Origin: Lachnospiraceae bacterium
Lineage (GTDB): Bacteria > Bacillota > Clostridia > Lachnospirales > Lachnospiraceae
Direction: 5' to 3'
DNA: 55,538 bases
NCBI GenBank assembly: GCA_021202075.1
Contig: JAJQDT010000072.1
Coordinates: forward strand, 1 to 55,538
The notes beneath the pieces are model-generated. The model was not told the DNA's origin and made no database searches. It was given only the letters and a program-made list of their open reading frames with translations. Below, one piece after another: positions 17,288 to 25,034 of the stretch (positions within the stretch are counted from its first letter, which is position 1; each line of letters starts with the position of its first letter). A program made the position numbers and the translations under genes.

Positions 17288-17827
17288 TCATAATACTACT
17301 TCACTCAGTTTCCTGGAAATGCCGGAAATGCGCCCCTGCACGGTGCCGTCGAGCTGTTTTCCCTCGATTTCCACGCGAAGCCCCGCCACCACAGAAGGAT
17401 CGATTTTCTGTGACAGACAGATGGTTTTTCCGCTCTGCTTTTCCAGTTTTTCCTTCAAAGCCGCCGTCTGTGCGTCATCCAGCGGCACCGCGCTGATGAC
17501 CAGGGCCTCGGCGATGTTGTGATCCGCGTTGTAGCGCCGCGTAAATTCCTCGCAGCATCCTGCGTATTCCCGGAGGATGCCCTTTTCACACAACAGCTTC
17601 AAAAAGCTCACCAGATACCGTTCCGCCTGGCTGCCGAATGCGGTCTCGATTAGATCGATCCGTTCTTTTTTCGCAATCGACGGCTCACACAGCAGAGCCA
17701 GATAATCCGGATTCTGCGTGAATAAATCCCGCACCAGGATCATCTGCTCCCGGATCGGTTCGGTAAGCGTCTCCTCGGCGGCGAGCTCGTACAGGCTGCC
17801 GCCATATACTCTGGCAGTCTGTGTCAT
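17288..17827 (-). CDS. atpH: F1 ATP synthase delta subunit
   Basis: 179 aa; its ATG overlaps the atpF stop by 4 bp (ATGA), indicating translational coupling. Peripheral-stalk subunit (OSCP family). The N-terminal helical domain begins VYGGSLYELAAEE; the C-terminal segment DPSVVAGLRVEIEGKQLDGTVQGRI carries the family's conserved G-x-x-x-x-x-x-x-x-x-D-x-S/T-V pattern. Confidence 0.95.
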   Translation of the reverse strand: MTQTARVYGGSLYELAAEETLTEPIREQMILVRDLFTQNPDYLALLCEPSIAKKERIDLIETAFGSQAERYLVSFLKLLCEKGILREYAGCCEEFTRRYNADHNIAEALVISAVPLDDAQTAALKEKLEKQSGKTICLSQKIDPSVVAGLRVEIEGKQLDGTVQGRISGISRKLSEVVL

Positions 17828-18327
17828 GCTCCCTCACCTACACTCGCAATAAATTCGTCAATCAGCTTTGCGTGATCCTCTTCACTGATCTCCCGCTCGA
17901 TCACCTTGCCGGCAATCTCCACAGCCATACTACCTATCTCATCCTTGATCTCATTCACCGCTTTGCGCTTCTCCTGCGCAATGTCGCTCTCAGCCTTCGC
18001 CTTCAGCGCAGCTGCCTGCACGGAAGCCTCACGGAGCGTCTCCTCACTCTGCACGGTCGCTGTTTTCTGCGCCGTTGTGAGGATCTCATTCGCTTTCGTC
18101 TTCGCCTCCAGCATATTCTGCTCATAATCGGCTTTCATTGCCAGAGCCTCTTCCTTCGCCTTCGTGGCATCCGAAATCTCGGCGTCCGCCGCCGCCTTGC
18201 GCTTTTCAAGAATATTATTGATCGGCTTGAACAGAAAACGTTTGATTAAATACATCTGGATAAAAAGGTTGCAGATCTGTGCTATGAAGGTCCACGGTAT
18301 CAGGCTGACTAAGTTCTGCACATCCAT
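17824..18327 (-). CDS. atpF: F0 ATP synthase subunit b
   Basis: 167 aa, ATG at 18327 with AGGAGG. One N-terminal TM segment (about residues 5-27, WTFIAQICNLFIQMYLIKRFLF) is followed by the conserved KPINNILEKRK and a long charged Ala/Lys/Glu coiled coil to the C-terminus. It forms the peripheral stalk with delta. Overlaps atpH by 4 bp. The 182-bp gap to atpE contains no gene. Confidence 0.96.
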   Translation of the reverse strand: MDVQNLVSLIPWTFIAQICNLFIQMYLIKRFLFKPINNILEKRKAAADAEISDATKAKEEALAMKADYEQNMLEAKTKANEILTTAQKTATVQSEETLREASVQAAALKAKAESDIAQEKRKAVNEIKDEIGSMAVEIAGKVIEREISEEDHAKLIDEFIASVGEGA

Positions 18328-18509
18328 GTCAATAACCTCCTGTCCTTCTTATGCTGTGAAATCATGCTTTGCGCGGACTTCCGTCTGTATCCCGCAGAAT
18401 CTGTCACATCCGCGCCTCCGGCCGTTTCGAATCATCAGCCGGCACTTTTCACCTTTCCATTTTATTTATTTATTTATGGATCTGATTTCACAACTGCCTG
18501 CTGCATGAA

Positions 18510-18833
<324 letters not shown>

Positions 18834-18972
18834 TTAGAAACCACGAGGCAACAGCCAGCAGTCATTATTTCGTTCTTAAGTTTTAATGCCTGATGTTTCG
18901 TTACATTGTTTTTTCGATTATAATTCGCGGTTTTTCATTTTTTCTACACAGCCAGCACCCATCTGCCGGAAA

Positions 18973-19013
18973 CTACCCGCTACCCGCTACCCGCTAACCA
19001 CTAATCACTAACC
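18973..19013. repeat. 7-bp tandem repeat overlapping the atpB stop codon
   Basis: Units of seven bases on the plus strand: CTACCCG three times, then CTAACCA, CTAATCA and a partial CTAACC (18973-19013). The atpB stop (TAG on the minus strand, 19008-19010) falls inside the array. Within the same 219-bp gap, AGTGATTAG (18829-18837) is the inverse complement of CTAATCACT (19001-19009). Confidence 0.85.
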
Positions 19014-19766
19014 TTCCGCCGCGTTCGCGATATAAAGCGTCGTCAGCATGCAGAAGATATAGGCCTGCATCACGCCGGTAAACCAGTCGAAGTATACCGA
19101 TAAAATGGCCGGTATACCGACATCCAGGAACGGGATCAGCGACAAAACGTCGCCCACCAGACCCGGGATCAGACCGAGCAATGCGCTGCTTGCCACCGCC
19201 AGGGCGGCATAGATCAGGGCATTGATGACGATGCCGGACAAAATATTGCCGAAATGACGGCACGCCATACTGATCGGGGTCGCGATCTCTGACAGGATAT
19301 TAAATGGCGTCAGAATCGCGATCGGCTGGGTAAAGCCTTTGAAATATCCGCCGATGCCTCCGGTTTTGATTTTCTGCCAGGTAATCATGACAAAAACAAT
19401 CACCGCCCAGGCCGCCTCGGTCGACAGATCGGCGGTCGGACTGCGCAATCCCACCAGACTGATCAGGTTCGAGACCACACTCGTCGAAAACAGTGCGGCT
19501 ACAAATGGAATCATATAGCGGAATGCTTCTCCCATATTGCCAATCACGAAATTGTTTGCCGTCTCCACAAGCATCTCCGCGAACGCCTGCCGTTTGGAAA
19601 TATTTTCCACCTTCAGGTCGTGGGTCAGCCAGATGCAAAGGCCTGTGATCAGGATCATAACCAGCCAGCTGACGACCATCGTCTCGCTGATCTGCAAATC
19701 TCCCAGTATGGGGATATTTGTGTGTATGGTAAAAAAGACACTTGCACCTGAAATATCAACTTCCAT
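19008..19766 (-). CDS. atpB: F0 ATP synthase subunit a
   Basis: 252 aa; the ATG at 19766 follows AGGAGGTGGAG, and an in-frame extension upstream is a charged, non-conserved stretch. Membrane stator subunit forming the ion half-channels. Several TM helices are evident. The essential Arg is in MACRHFGNILSGIVINAL, equivalent to E. coli Arg210. The C-terminal helix pair includes FLDVGIPAILSVYFDWFTGVMQAYIFCMLTTLYI. Confidence 0.95.
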   Translation of the reverse strand: MEVDISGASVFFTIHTNIPILGDLQISETMVVSWLVMILITGLCIWLTHDLKVENISKRQAFAEMLVETANNFVIGNMGEAFRYMIPFVAALFSTSVVSNLISLVGLRSPTADLSTEAAWAVIVFVMITWQKIKTGGIGGYFKGFTQPIAILTPFNILSEIATPISMACRHFGNILSGIVINALIYAALAVASSALLGLIPGLVGDVLSLIPFLDVGIPAILSVYFDWFTGVMQAYIFCMLTTLYIANAAEG

Positions 19767-19918
19767 AACGTTTCTCCACCTCCTAACCGGCCGAATTTTA
19801 TGGTATGAACATAAGCGAAGCCTGCTCCGGCCTCCTGCCTCTTTTGTCCCAAAACAGCAGAAACCTGCCCCTCTTCTGTTCATTCCGTAAAGGATTCGTG
19901 GCTCAGCCGCGTCCACGT

Positions 19919-20335
19919 TTATCCTTTCTTCATTAACCCAGTCAGCTTAATGCCGAAGCTGGGGAGAAACAGTGGAACAATCCCTGCCGCAAACTGAAAG
20001 CAGGGAGCAACAATCGCGATGACCACCCACAGCATCTGAAGCAGAAGCCGCTGGGAATAGCTGGCTTTGACCTTTGCCCTGGCCGCCTCATCATCGGCTG
20101 CCGCCGTCGCACTCTGCACCATCAGGCCCATCAGGAAAAAATTCAGAACGGCAATCACGCCGCCCGAGAGGCCTCCTAAAATAACCGTATAGTCAAACGG
20201 AACCGTACCCGGCCACACGGCGTGAAGAATCGCAAACACAATCCACATCGCCACAATGCCAGCCGCTGTCATAACCGCTACCCGGCGCGTCTCTTTTTTT
20301 ACCACAGGCTGCACTTCAACAGACAATCCGCTCAT
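19919..20335 (-). CDS. atpI: ATP synthase I-like membrane protein
   Basis: 138 aa with four predicted TM segments: AVMTAAGIVAMWIVFAIL, TVILGGLSGGVIAVLNFFLMGLMV (split by GG), LLLQMLWVVIAIVAPCF and AAGIVPLFLPSFGIKL. Its size, topology and position between atpZ and atpB fit AtpI, an assembly or ion-uptake helper of the F0 ring. It is not a structural subunit. ATG at 20335. Confidence 0.82.
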   Translation of the reverse strand: MSGLSVEVQPVVKKETRRVAVMTAAGIVAMWIVFAILHAVWPGTVPFDYTVILGGLSGGVIAVLNFFLMGLMVQSATAAADDEAARAKVKASYSQRLLLQMLWVVIAIVAPCFQFAAGIVPLFLPSFGIKLTGLMKKG

Positions 20336-20489
20336 ACCAGTCCTCCATAGAAAATTTCATACCTGTTCCGCCCATCTTTCAGAGAAAGGAGTCCTTCTGC
20401 CATATCCACAGTTCCGGGCATGGCGCCGGCCACTGTAAAATCCTGTCAAAAATCAGTGGGCTTTGGCAAACTGTTTCATCCATGTGAGC

Positions 20490-20756
20490 TCAGTGATGCT
20501 CGTTAAAAGAAATCCGCTCCCTGTCAGTTTTGGCCACTTCGTCCTTTTTTATCACAGAAAGGTAAAACTTATACGCGAACATCCCGCTGCCTCCGAGTCC
20601 AAAGAAAAAGCCAAAAACATAAATCCAGCCGCCCAGCCCCATTCCCGCGTTCAGCCACCAAGACAGCGCCAGGCACAGCAGGAGCGGTGTGATCAGTGAA
20701 AAACTGAACTGACCGAGAAGCGTCAGGTTTTTTAAAATATCGGCGCCTTTTTTCAT
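20490..20756 (-). CDS. atpZ: AtpZ-like (F0F1 assembly) membrane protein
   Basis: 88 aa. The ATG at 20756 is 14 nt after an AGGAGG; a GTG five codons upstream overlaps that site, so the start is slightly uncertain. Two TM helices are seen: LLGQFSFSLITPLLLCLALSWWL and GGWIYVFGFFFGLGGSGMFAYKFYL. The first helix followed by a Gly-rich second helix is the AtpZ/AtpI pattern found at the head of bacterial atp operons. First gene of the operon. Confidence 0.82.
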   Translation of the reverse strand: MKKGADILKNLTLLGQFSFSLITPLLLCLALSWWLNAGMGLGGWIYVFGFFFGLGGSGMFAYKFYLSVIKKDEVAKTDRERISFNEHH

Positions 20757-20810
20757 GCTGACAGCCTTCACCTCCTGGAATTCGCCGTATCTTCTGCACA
20801 GGTTTCCTCA

Positions 20811-20930
20811 ACCGGACATTCTGTGCGGAATTTTCCTTTCCGCCGGACATTCTGTACGGAGTGCTTCCCTGCCAGACATCCTGTACAGAGTGCTTCCCTG
20901 CCGGACATCCTGTGCGGAGCTCTCCTTCCT
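20811..20930. repeat. 29-31-bp repeats in the atp operon leader
   Basis: GACAT recurs at 20815, 20846, 20875 and 20904. Each unit reads approximately CCGGACATCCTGTACGGAG followed by TGCTTCCCTG. Four copies fill the leader between the atp promoter and the atpZ ribosome site. In RNA, TCCG and CGGA ends could pair and form several small hairpins. Confidence 0.85.
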
Positions 20931-20956
20931 GCGGGTACAACTCAAAATCCGCACTT

Positions 20957-20985
20957 ATTTTACCAACTTTTAACACCAACCGCAA
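20957..20985 (-). promoter_or_regulatory. atp operon promoter
   Basis: On the minus strand, TTGCGG (20980-20985), a 17-bp spacer and TAAAAT (20957-20962). It lies about 200 nt upstream of atpZ. Confidence 0.75.
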
Positions 20986-21072
20986 GTACATTCTGATAAT
21001 TAAAAAAATAACTTTCTGAATTTTCTATAATCCGGTGGAGTGGGCCGCAGAGCTGCCAAACAATTTAAGCAT

Positions 21073-21121
21073 AAAAAAAGACGCATCCGCTAATCTATGT
21101 ATAGTCAGCCAATAAGCGTCT
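21073..21121 (-). terminator. Terminator of the shell protein/EutP operon
   Basis: On the minus strand, AGACGC (complement of 21116-21121) pairs with GCGTCT (complement of 21079-21084), followed directly by a run of seven T (complement of 21073-21079). It lies about 145 bp past the eutP-like stop. The bases 21122-21265 include an AT-rich stretch with repeated CTGATTTTCT, but no gene. Confidence 0.82.
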
Positions 21122-21265
21122 GTGATGGTTCCGCCCGATATCTGATTTTCTGATTTTCTCATTATCTGATTTTCTTATTTTTTCACCGTTCTCCCGTCAG
21201 CGCCTTCCCGGAACTGGCGGATCAGTTGATCCGAGCGGCAAAAAAGATATTACAAAGCCTTCTTA

Positions 21266-21760
21266 TCAGGGTTCCCAGTCATTATGTCCCAGCCTCTGGC
21301 GGGCCTTCGCTTCTTCAAGCGATATACGCTCCGGCTTGCCCTCCAGATATTCCTGCAGTTCCTCCAGCCCTTCGCCCGTAACATTATTAATGCAGAAAAT
21401 GTGTTCGCAATTCGCGTTTTCCAGCCACTGCCGCACCATCGGCACATTGGCGTACGGCGAATCCACTTTCGTGATAATTCCGATCAGCGGGCGGTTCAGA
21501 AATGCGTTGCAGTTGCACGTAAAGATTGTAAACGGCTCATCCGCCGCGCACACAATCGCCACCACATCCGCCTCAAACGAAAAGCACGCAAGGCCTACTC
21601 CCACCTGCTTCGACTCAGAGTATTCTCCGGGCGTATCGATCATATCATCGCCGGTATAGGTATACTGTGTCTTCTGGTAATGAAGCTTTTCCCCCTTCAT
21701 CACCTGCGTCAGCGAGGTTTTCCCCGCCTCGCTTCTGCCCATCAGAAATAATTTTTTCAT
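21266..21760 (-). CDS. EutP/PduV-family GTPase
   Basis: 164 aa, ATG at 21760. Small Ras-like GTPase of the microcompartment-associated EutP/PduV family. P-loop GRSEAGKTS (about 8-16), DTPGEY (G3, about 42-47) and TKVD (G4) are visible, with the family's YTGDDMIDTPGEYSE and CNAFLNRPLIGIITKVD segments. Its exact role is unsettled; PduV associates with microcompartments. Last gene of a three-gene operon with two shell proteins. The ribosome site is weak (AGGCAGGAA). Confidence 0.9.
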   Translation of the reverse strand: MKKLFLMGRSEAGKTSLTQVMKGEKLHYQKTQYTYTGDDMIDTPGEYSESKQVGVGLACFSFEADVVAIVCAADEPFTIFTCNCNAFLNRPLIGIITKVDSPYANVPMVRQWLENANCEHIFCINNVTGEGLEELQEYLEGKPERISLEEAKARQRLGHNDWEP

Positions 21761-21805
21761 TTCCTGCCTGTCACTGTGCCTTTCGTGGTATGTCAGCTGA
21801 TATAG

Positions 21806-21877
21806 TAAGAATCTGTTACAAAATAGCCTGTGTATCTTGCGCGAATCGCAGGCCATAAAAGACTCGGCGCAGCCCGC
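21806..21877. repeat. Dispersed intergenic element, copy B
   Basis: Second copy of the element at 9285-9366. The shared core is GCGAATCGCAGGCCATAAAA followed by GACTCGGCGCAGCCCG; copy A has a few substitutions and a 9-nt longer stretch before the core. It lies between two co-oriented genes of the shell protein operon. Confidence 0.7.
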
Positions 21878-21912
21878 AAACTATCATCATTATCGTTTCA
21901 GCAATTTATGCG

Positions 21913-22344
21913 TCAGCTCTCCGTAATCGGGCAAACCGGAAAGTGCAGCTCATCGCGGAAAAAGGCGATCACTCCCTCGATCGCGGAGCGAACCTCCGAA
22001 TGCCCTCCGGTCAGAATCAGAGCGCCGCAGAACCGGTCAAGGAATCCAATCTCCACCGCGCCGCTTTTGATTGCAATGTCCGCCGCGACAACCGTCGCCT
22101 CCCATGGCGTAAACTTAAGGAATCCAAGCGTCTCCCCAGTATGATCCTCGCCTTCATGGACGCCAATGTGCAGGCCCAGCGTCTGATAAACTTCTGTCTG
22201 CGATACGCCGATCAGATGCGCCAGGCTGACCTCACAGCTGGGCACCCGGACTCGCACCAGCCGAAGCGGCTCCGTATTCCCTCTCGTATCATAGTCCTGA
22301 AAGATTTCCCGAAGGAATTCCTCCCTCGTCATCTGCCTGCTCAT
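21913..22344 (-). CDS. BMC-domain shell protein, EutS/PduU type (second)
   Basis: 143 aa; ATG at 22344 with GGGAGG, preferred over an earlier Met without a site. A single, circularly permuted BMC domain as in EutS/PduU: VSLAHLIG (first helix), GLHIG, LGFLKFTPWEATVVAADIAIKSGAVEIGFLDRF (split motif: TPWEA, then DIAIKSG and GFLDRF) and GALILTGG, ending FPVCPITES. It has a ~35-residue N-terminal extension (TREEFLREIFQDYDTRG) not seen in the other copy, possibly a peripheral arm. Shell hexamer protein of a microcompartment. Lies between the other EutS-type gene and the GTPase. Confidence 0.92.
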   Translation of the reverse strand: MSRQMTREEFLREIFQDYDTRGNTEPLRLVRVRVPSCEVSLAHLIGVSQTEVYQTLGLHIGVHEGEDHTGETLGFLKFTPWEATVVAADIAIKSGAVEIGFLDRFCGALILTGGHSEVRSAIEGVIAFFRDELHFPVCPITES

Positions 22345-22531
22345 ATAAACCTCCCATGAATCACGTGCTGCAGTCATCCTGGAAACTGTTCAATAAATCT
22401 GCTCATTTGTAATCTTCTGAAAAAAGTCACATAATAAGACCACAATAAAAGGTTAATTATTGACAGTTCCTTAAGAATAAGCGCCGCGCCCGGCCGTGAT
22501 GCCGGTGAATATGAGAATCACCCGGTCTGCT

Positions 22532-22894
22532 CTAGCGCTTCGTCAGCGGGCACACTACATAGTGGAGTTCATTTTCAAAATAATCAAGCACCGCCGTCAG
22601 CGCACTTGTCACGTCCGAGATATCGCCGGATACAATCAGCGTCCCGGTAAACCGGTCTGCAAATCCCAGATAGACGTCTCCGCTCTTCACCGCAATATCA
22701 GAAGCAATCACCGCTGACTCCGGCGGTGTCATATTCATAATGCCGATCGCCGATGACCGGTAATCGATCGCCGGATTCATGCCCAGCTTCTGGTAAATAA
22801 TCGGAGCCGGTCCTCCCATCACATGCGCAAGTGTAATCTCCTTGCCGGCAACAGTCTCCTGAACAATGCGGATCTGATCATTCCTGTTTTCCAT
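22532..22894 (-). CDS. BMC-domain shell protein, EutS/PduU type (first)
   Basis: 120 aa, ATG at 22894 with GAGGGAT. A compact permuted BMC domain: EITLAHVMGG, AIGIMNMTPPESAVIASDIAVKSGDVYLGFADRF (motifs TPPESA, DIAVKSG, GFADRF), GTLIVSGD, ending YVVCPLTKR. It is closer in length to canonical EutS than the second copy. The two proteins differ widely, so this is not a recent duplication. First gene after the operon promoter. The 187-bp gap after it carries no gene. Confidence 0.93.
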   Translation of the reverse strand: MENRNDQIRIVQETVAGKEITLAHVMGGPAPIIYQKLGMNPAIDYRSSAIGIMNMTPPESAVIASDIAVKSGDVYLGFADRFTGTLIVSGDISDVTSALTAVLDYFENELHYVVCPLTKR

Positions 22895-23020
22895 GTCAAT
22901 CCCTCATTCTCTGATCTCGTAAATTCCTGCCGGTGAGGCTGCAGCTTTTCAGTTTCTTTTCAGAAAGAACCCGTTCACGCAGCAATCAGAAAACACCGGC
23001 ATCCGTTTTCATATGACATA

Positions 23021-23049
23021 AGAATACCATGATATGATGATTATTGCAA
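23021..23049 (-). promoter_or_regulatory. Promoter of the EutS-EutS-EutP operon
   Basis: On the minus strand, TTGCAA (23044-23049), a 17-bp spacer and TATTCT (23021-23026). The leader to the first shell gene is about 120 nt. Confidence 0.72.
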
Positions 23050-23336
23050 GAGGTTTTCTGCTCTAAAATGATTTTTTTTGTGTTTTTTGTCGCTGAATTT
23101 CTTTTTGTTCCTGTTGTTTTCCCTGTTTTTTTATTTTGTTTCTGTGGTTTTTGACCCGAACGCCTTTATCACCCCTCATGTAAAGCCATTTTATGATCTG
23201 AATGTAAAAAATTTCCCAAGCAAAGGCAGAATCGCCCGGCACGTATTACATATTACTACTCGCAGCAAATTCGGCTGCTCGTTAACTTGCGAAGTTCATT
23301 GCTGCAAGCAACATGAACTTCGTGTAAGTCATATTA
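23050..23336. other. Gene-free T-rich stretch with an inverted repeat
   Basis: The first 100 bases are extremely T-rich on the plus strand. An inverted repeat, GCGAAGTTCAT (23289-23299) and ATGAACTTCGT (23313-23323), lies 14 bp past the enolase-like stop, and a smaller stem GCAGC/GCTGC follows at about 23263-23280. Neither has a proper T-run on the minus strand, so termination of the enolase-like transcript here is possible but not certain. No convincing gene. Confidence 0.55.
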
Positions 23337-24656
23337 TCAGCCATATGCGGCAGATAGCCCCAGCGCATCCTCTATGCGCAACAGCTGGTTGTATTTTGCC
23401 ACCCGTTCAGAATGGAAGGGCGCACCGGCCTTGATCCGGTCGGCTCCTGCGGCTACCGCAAGGTCGGCGATCAGCGTATCCTCCGTCTCACCAAAGCGGT
23501 GTGAAACCACAATCTGATATCCATTTCTCTGTGCCAGCTCAATCGTCTGAAATGTCTCTGTGAGTGTACCAATCTGATTCACCTTAATCAAAATGGCATT
23601 CGCAGCACCCTCCTGAATCCCTTTTTCCAGCCGCTTCGAATTTGTCGCAAACAGATCGTCCCCGAGAATCTGCAACCGGTCTCCTAATCGCTCTGTCAGC
23701 TTCTTCCAGCCTTCCCAGTCGTTCTCTTCCAGACCGTCTTCGATGGAGGCAATCGGAAATGCGCGGCTGAGTTCCTCCAGATACGCGATCATTTCATCCC
23801 CTGACCGCCGGATTTCCCTTCCCTTCTTTTTGCTTTCCGCCGAAAAAAGATAGGTCTGAGAGCTCTTCTCGTAAAGTTCACCCGCCGCAACATCCAGAGC
23901 AAACACGATATCCTCTCCCGGCTGATATCCCGCCCCTCTGGTTGCCTCCATCAAAAGGGAAAGAATAGTTTCCGTATCCGTAAAAGCCGGCAGGATGGCC
24001 CGTTTTGTCTCATCCCGCCCCGACCAGATGCGCTCTGACAGAAGCATTTTCAAAGTGTGCGTAACTTCCACGCACATCTGAAGTCCATGCTCAAATCCAC
24101 AGGCTCCAACCGGCATAATCATAAATCCCTGCATATCAATTGCACTCTGTCTCAATTGCCATGCGCAATCTGCCAGGCTTGCGGCATGCGCGCCCCCGCT
24201 TAAGACATTCATCATGGGTACAGGTAACCGGCGCGCACGCATTCCGCCCAGATAGCGATAGAGTGGAACATCAAGCGACTTTGCCGCCGTCACAGCGGCA
24301 GCCAGCGAGACGCCGAGAATCGCGTTCGCTCCAAGATTCTTTTTTCTCTCTGTCCCATCCTCCCGGCACAAAATCCGGTCAATCTCAGCCTGATCATACA
24401 CATTCTCTCCGATCACCGCATCCGCCAGAATGGTATTGACAAAATGACAGACCTTCTGGACCCCCTTCCCGTGGTAGCGCTCCTCCCCATCGCGCAATTC
24501 CACTGCTTCATGAGCGCCAACCGAAATACCGGACGGAACCGCCGCCCTGCCGACACTTCCATCCTCTGTCATCAGTTCCACCTCTACCGTCGGGTTGCCC
24601 CAGGAATCCAGAATCTCTCTGGCATAAACATCTGTTATCGGCATATAGCTGCACAT
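23337..24656 (-). CDS. Enolase homologue with altered active site
   Basis: 439 aa; ATG at 24656 with AGGAGGGG. It aligns with enolase along its length (ITDVYAREILDS at the start, KYNQLLRIEDALG at the end). Retained by alignment to yeast enolase: the loop Ser45, His157, the Mg ligands Asp255, Glu306 and Asp333, Lys358, His386 and Lys409. Altered: the IQEFM motif reads MQGFM, so catalytic Glu168 (yeast) is Gly177 (GGA); the GDEGG motif with Glu211 is RDETK; SHRSGETED is SHRFGETED (Phe388, a phosphate-contact Ser lost); DSRGNP is DSWGNP (Trp19). An extra ~10 residues precede MQGFM. Probably not a normal glycolytic enolase; a paralogue with reduced or different activity, or a pseudoenzyme. No glycolytic neighbours. 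Confidence 0.88.
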   Translation of the reverse strand: MCSYMPITDVYAREILDSWGNPTVEVELMTEDGSVGRAAVPSGISVGAHEAVELRDGEERYHGKGVQKVCHFVNTILADAVIGENVYDQAEIDRILCREDGTERKKNLGANAILGVSLAAAVTAAKSLDVPLYRYLGGMRARRLPVPMMNVLSGGAHAASLADCAWQLRQSAIDMQGFMIMPVGACGFEHGLQMCVEVTHTLKMLLSERIWSGRDETKRAILPAFTDTETILSLLMEATRGAGYQPGEDIVFALDVAAGELYEKSSQTYLFSAESKKKGREIRRSGDEMIAYLEELSRAFPIASIEDGLEENDWEGWKKLTERLGDRLQILGDDLFATNSKRLEKGIQEGAANAILIKVNQIGTLTETFQTIELAQRNGYQIVVSHRFGETEDTLIADLAVAAGADRIKAGAPFHSERVAKYNQLLRIEDALGLSAAYG

Positions 24657-24933
24657 ACAATTCCCCTCCTGCATTATTTTCACTATTTATCGTAAGGACA
24701 CTGTTTTTCAATGAAAGGCCTGTCCGAATCCATCCTGCGATGCAAAATCCGCCCGCGCCGCAGATAGCTGCCCATAACGATATCATCAGTTCTTAAAGGG
24801 TAGTATGTCCACACAAATCGGATTTCACTCCGATATCCGGATGCTAAATAATGTAAAAAAGTTCTGAACTATTTCAATAGAGCAGGAGGCGCCCGCTTTA
24901 GCCGCAAAACATACCGCCCTGCTCTGCTGTCAT

Positions 24934-24965
24934 AAAGACAGCCCCCGAAACCGGGGGCTGTCTTT
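24934..24965 (-). terminator. htrA terminator
   Basis: A perfect 13-bp stem AAAGACAGCCCCC (24934-24946) / GGGGGCTGTCTTT (24953-24965) with a 6-nt loop, about 70 bp past the htrA stop on the minus strand. The preceding 24657-24933 has two further inverted repeats, ATCGGA/TCCGAT (24817-24834) and AGAGCAGG/CCTGCTCT (24879-24925), and no gene. Confidence 0.85.
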
Positions 24966-24992
24966 CGCCTGCATCCATGTGAACCTGTATAT

Positions 24993-25028
24993 TTCTATAT
25001 ACTTCTATATGCTTCTATATGCTTCTGT
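24993..25028. repeat. 10-bp tandem repeat downstream of htrA
   Basis: TTCTATATAC, TTCTATATGC, TTCTATATGC and a decayed TTCTGTCATC follow one another, with a partial unit before. They occupy the 3' untranslated region between the htrA stop and its terminator. Confidence 0.8.
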
Positions 25029-25034
25029 CATCCT

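Noticed and set aside
20569..20991. 140-aa minus-strand open frame over the atp leader
   Set aside because: Its start lies upstream of the predicted atp transcription start, it translates the leader repeats and overlaps atpZ in another frame.
23078..23434. 118-aa plus-strand hydrophobic frame
   Set aside because: The hydrophobic run is just translated T-rich DNA; there is no ribosome site and it overlaps the enolase homologue.
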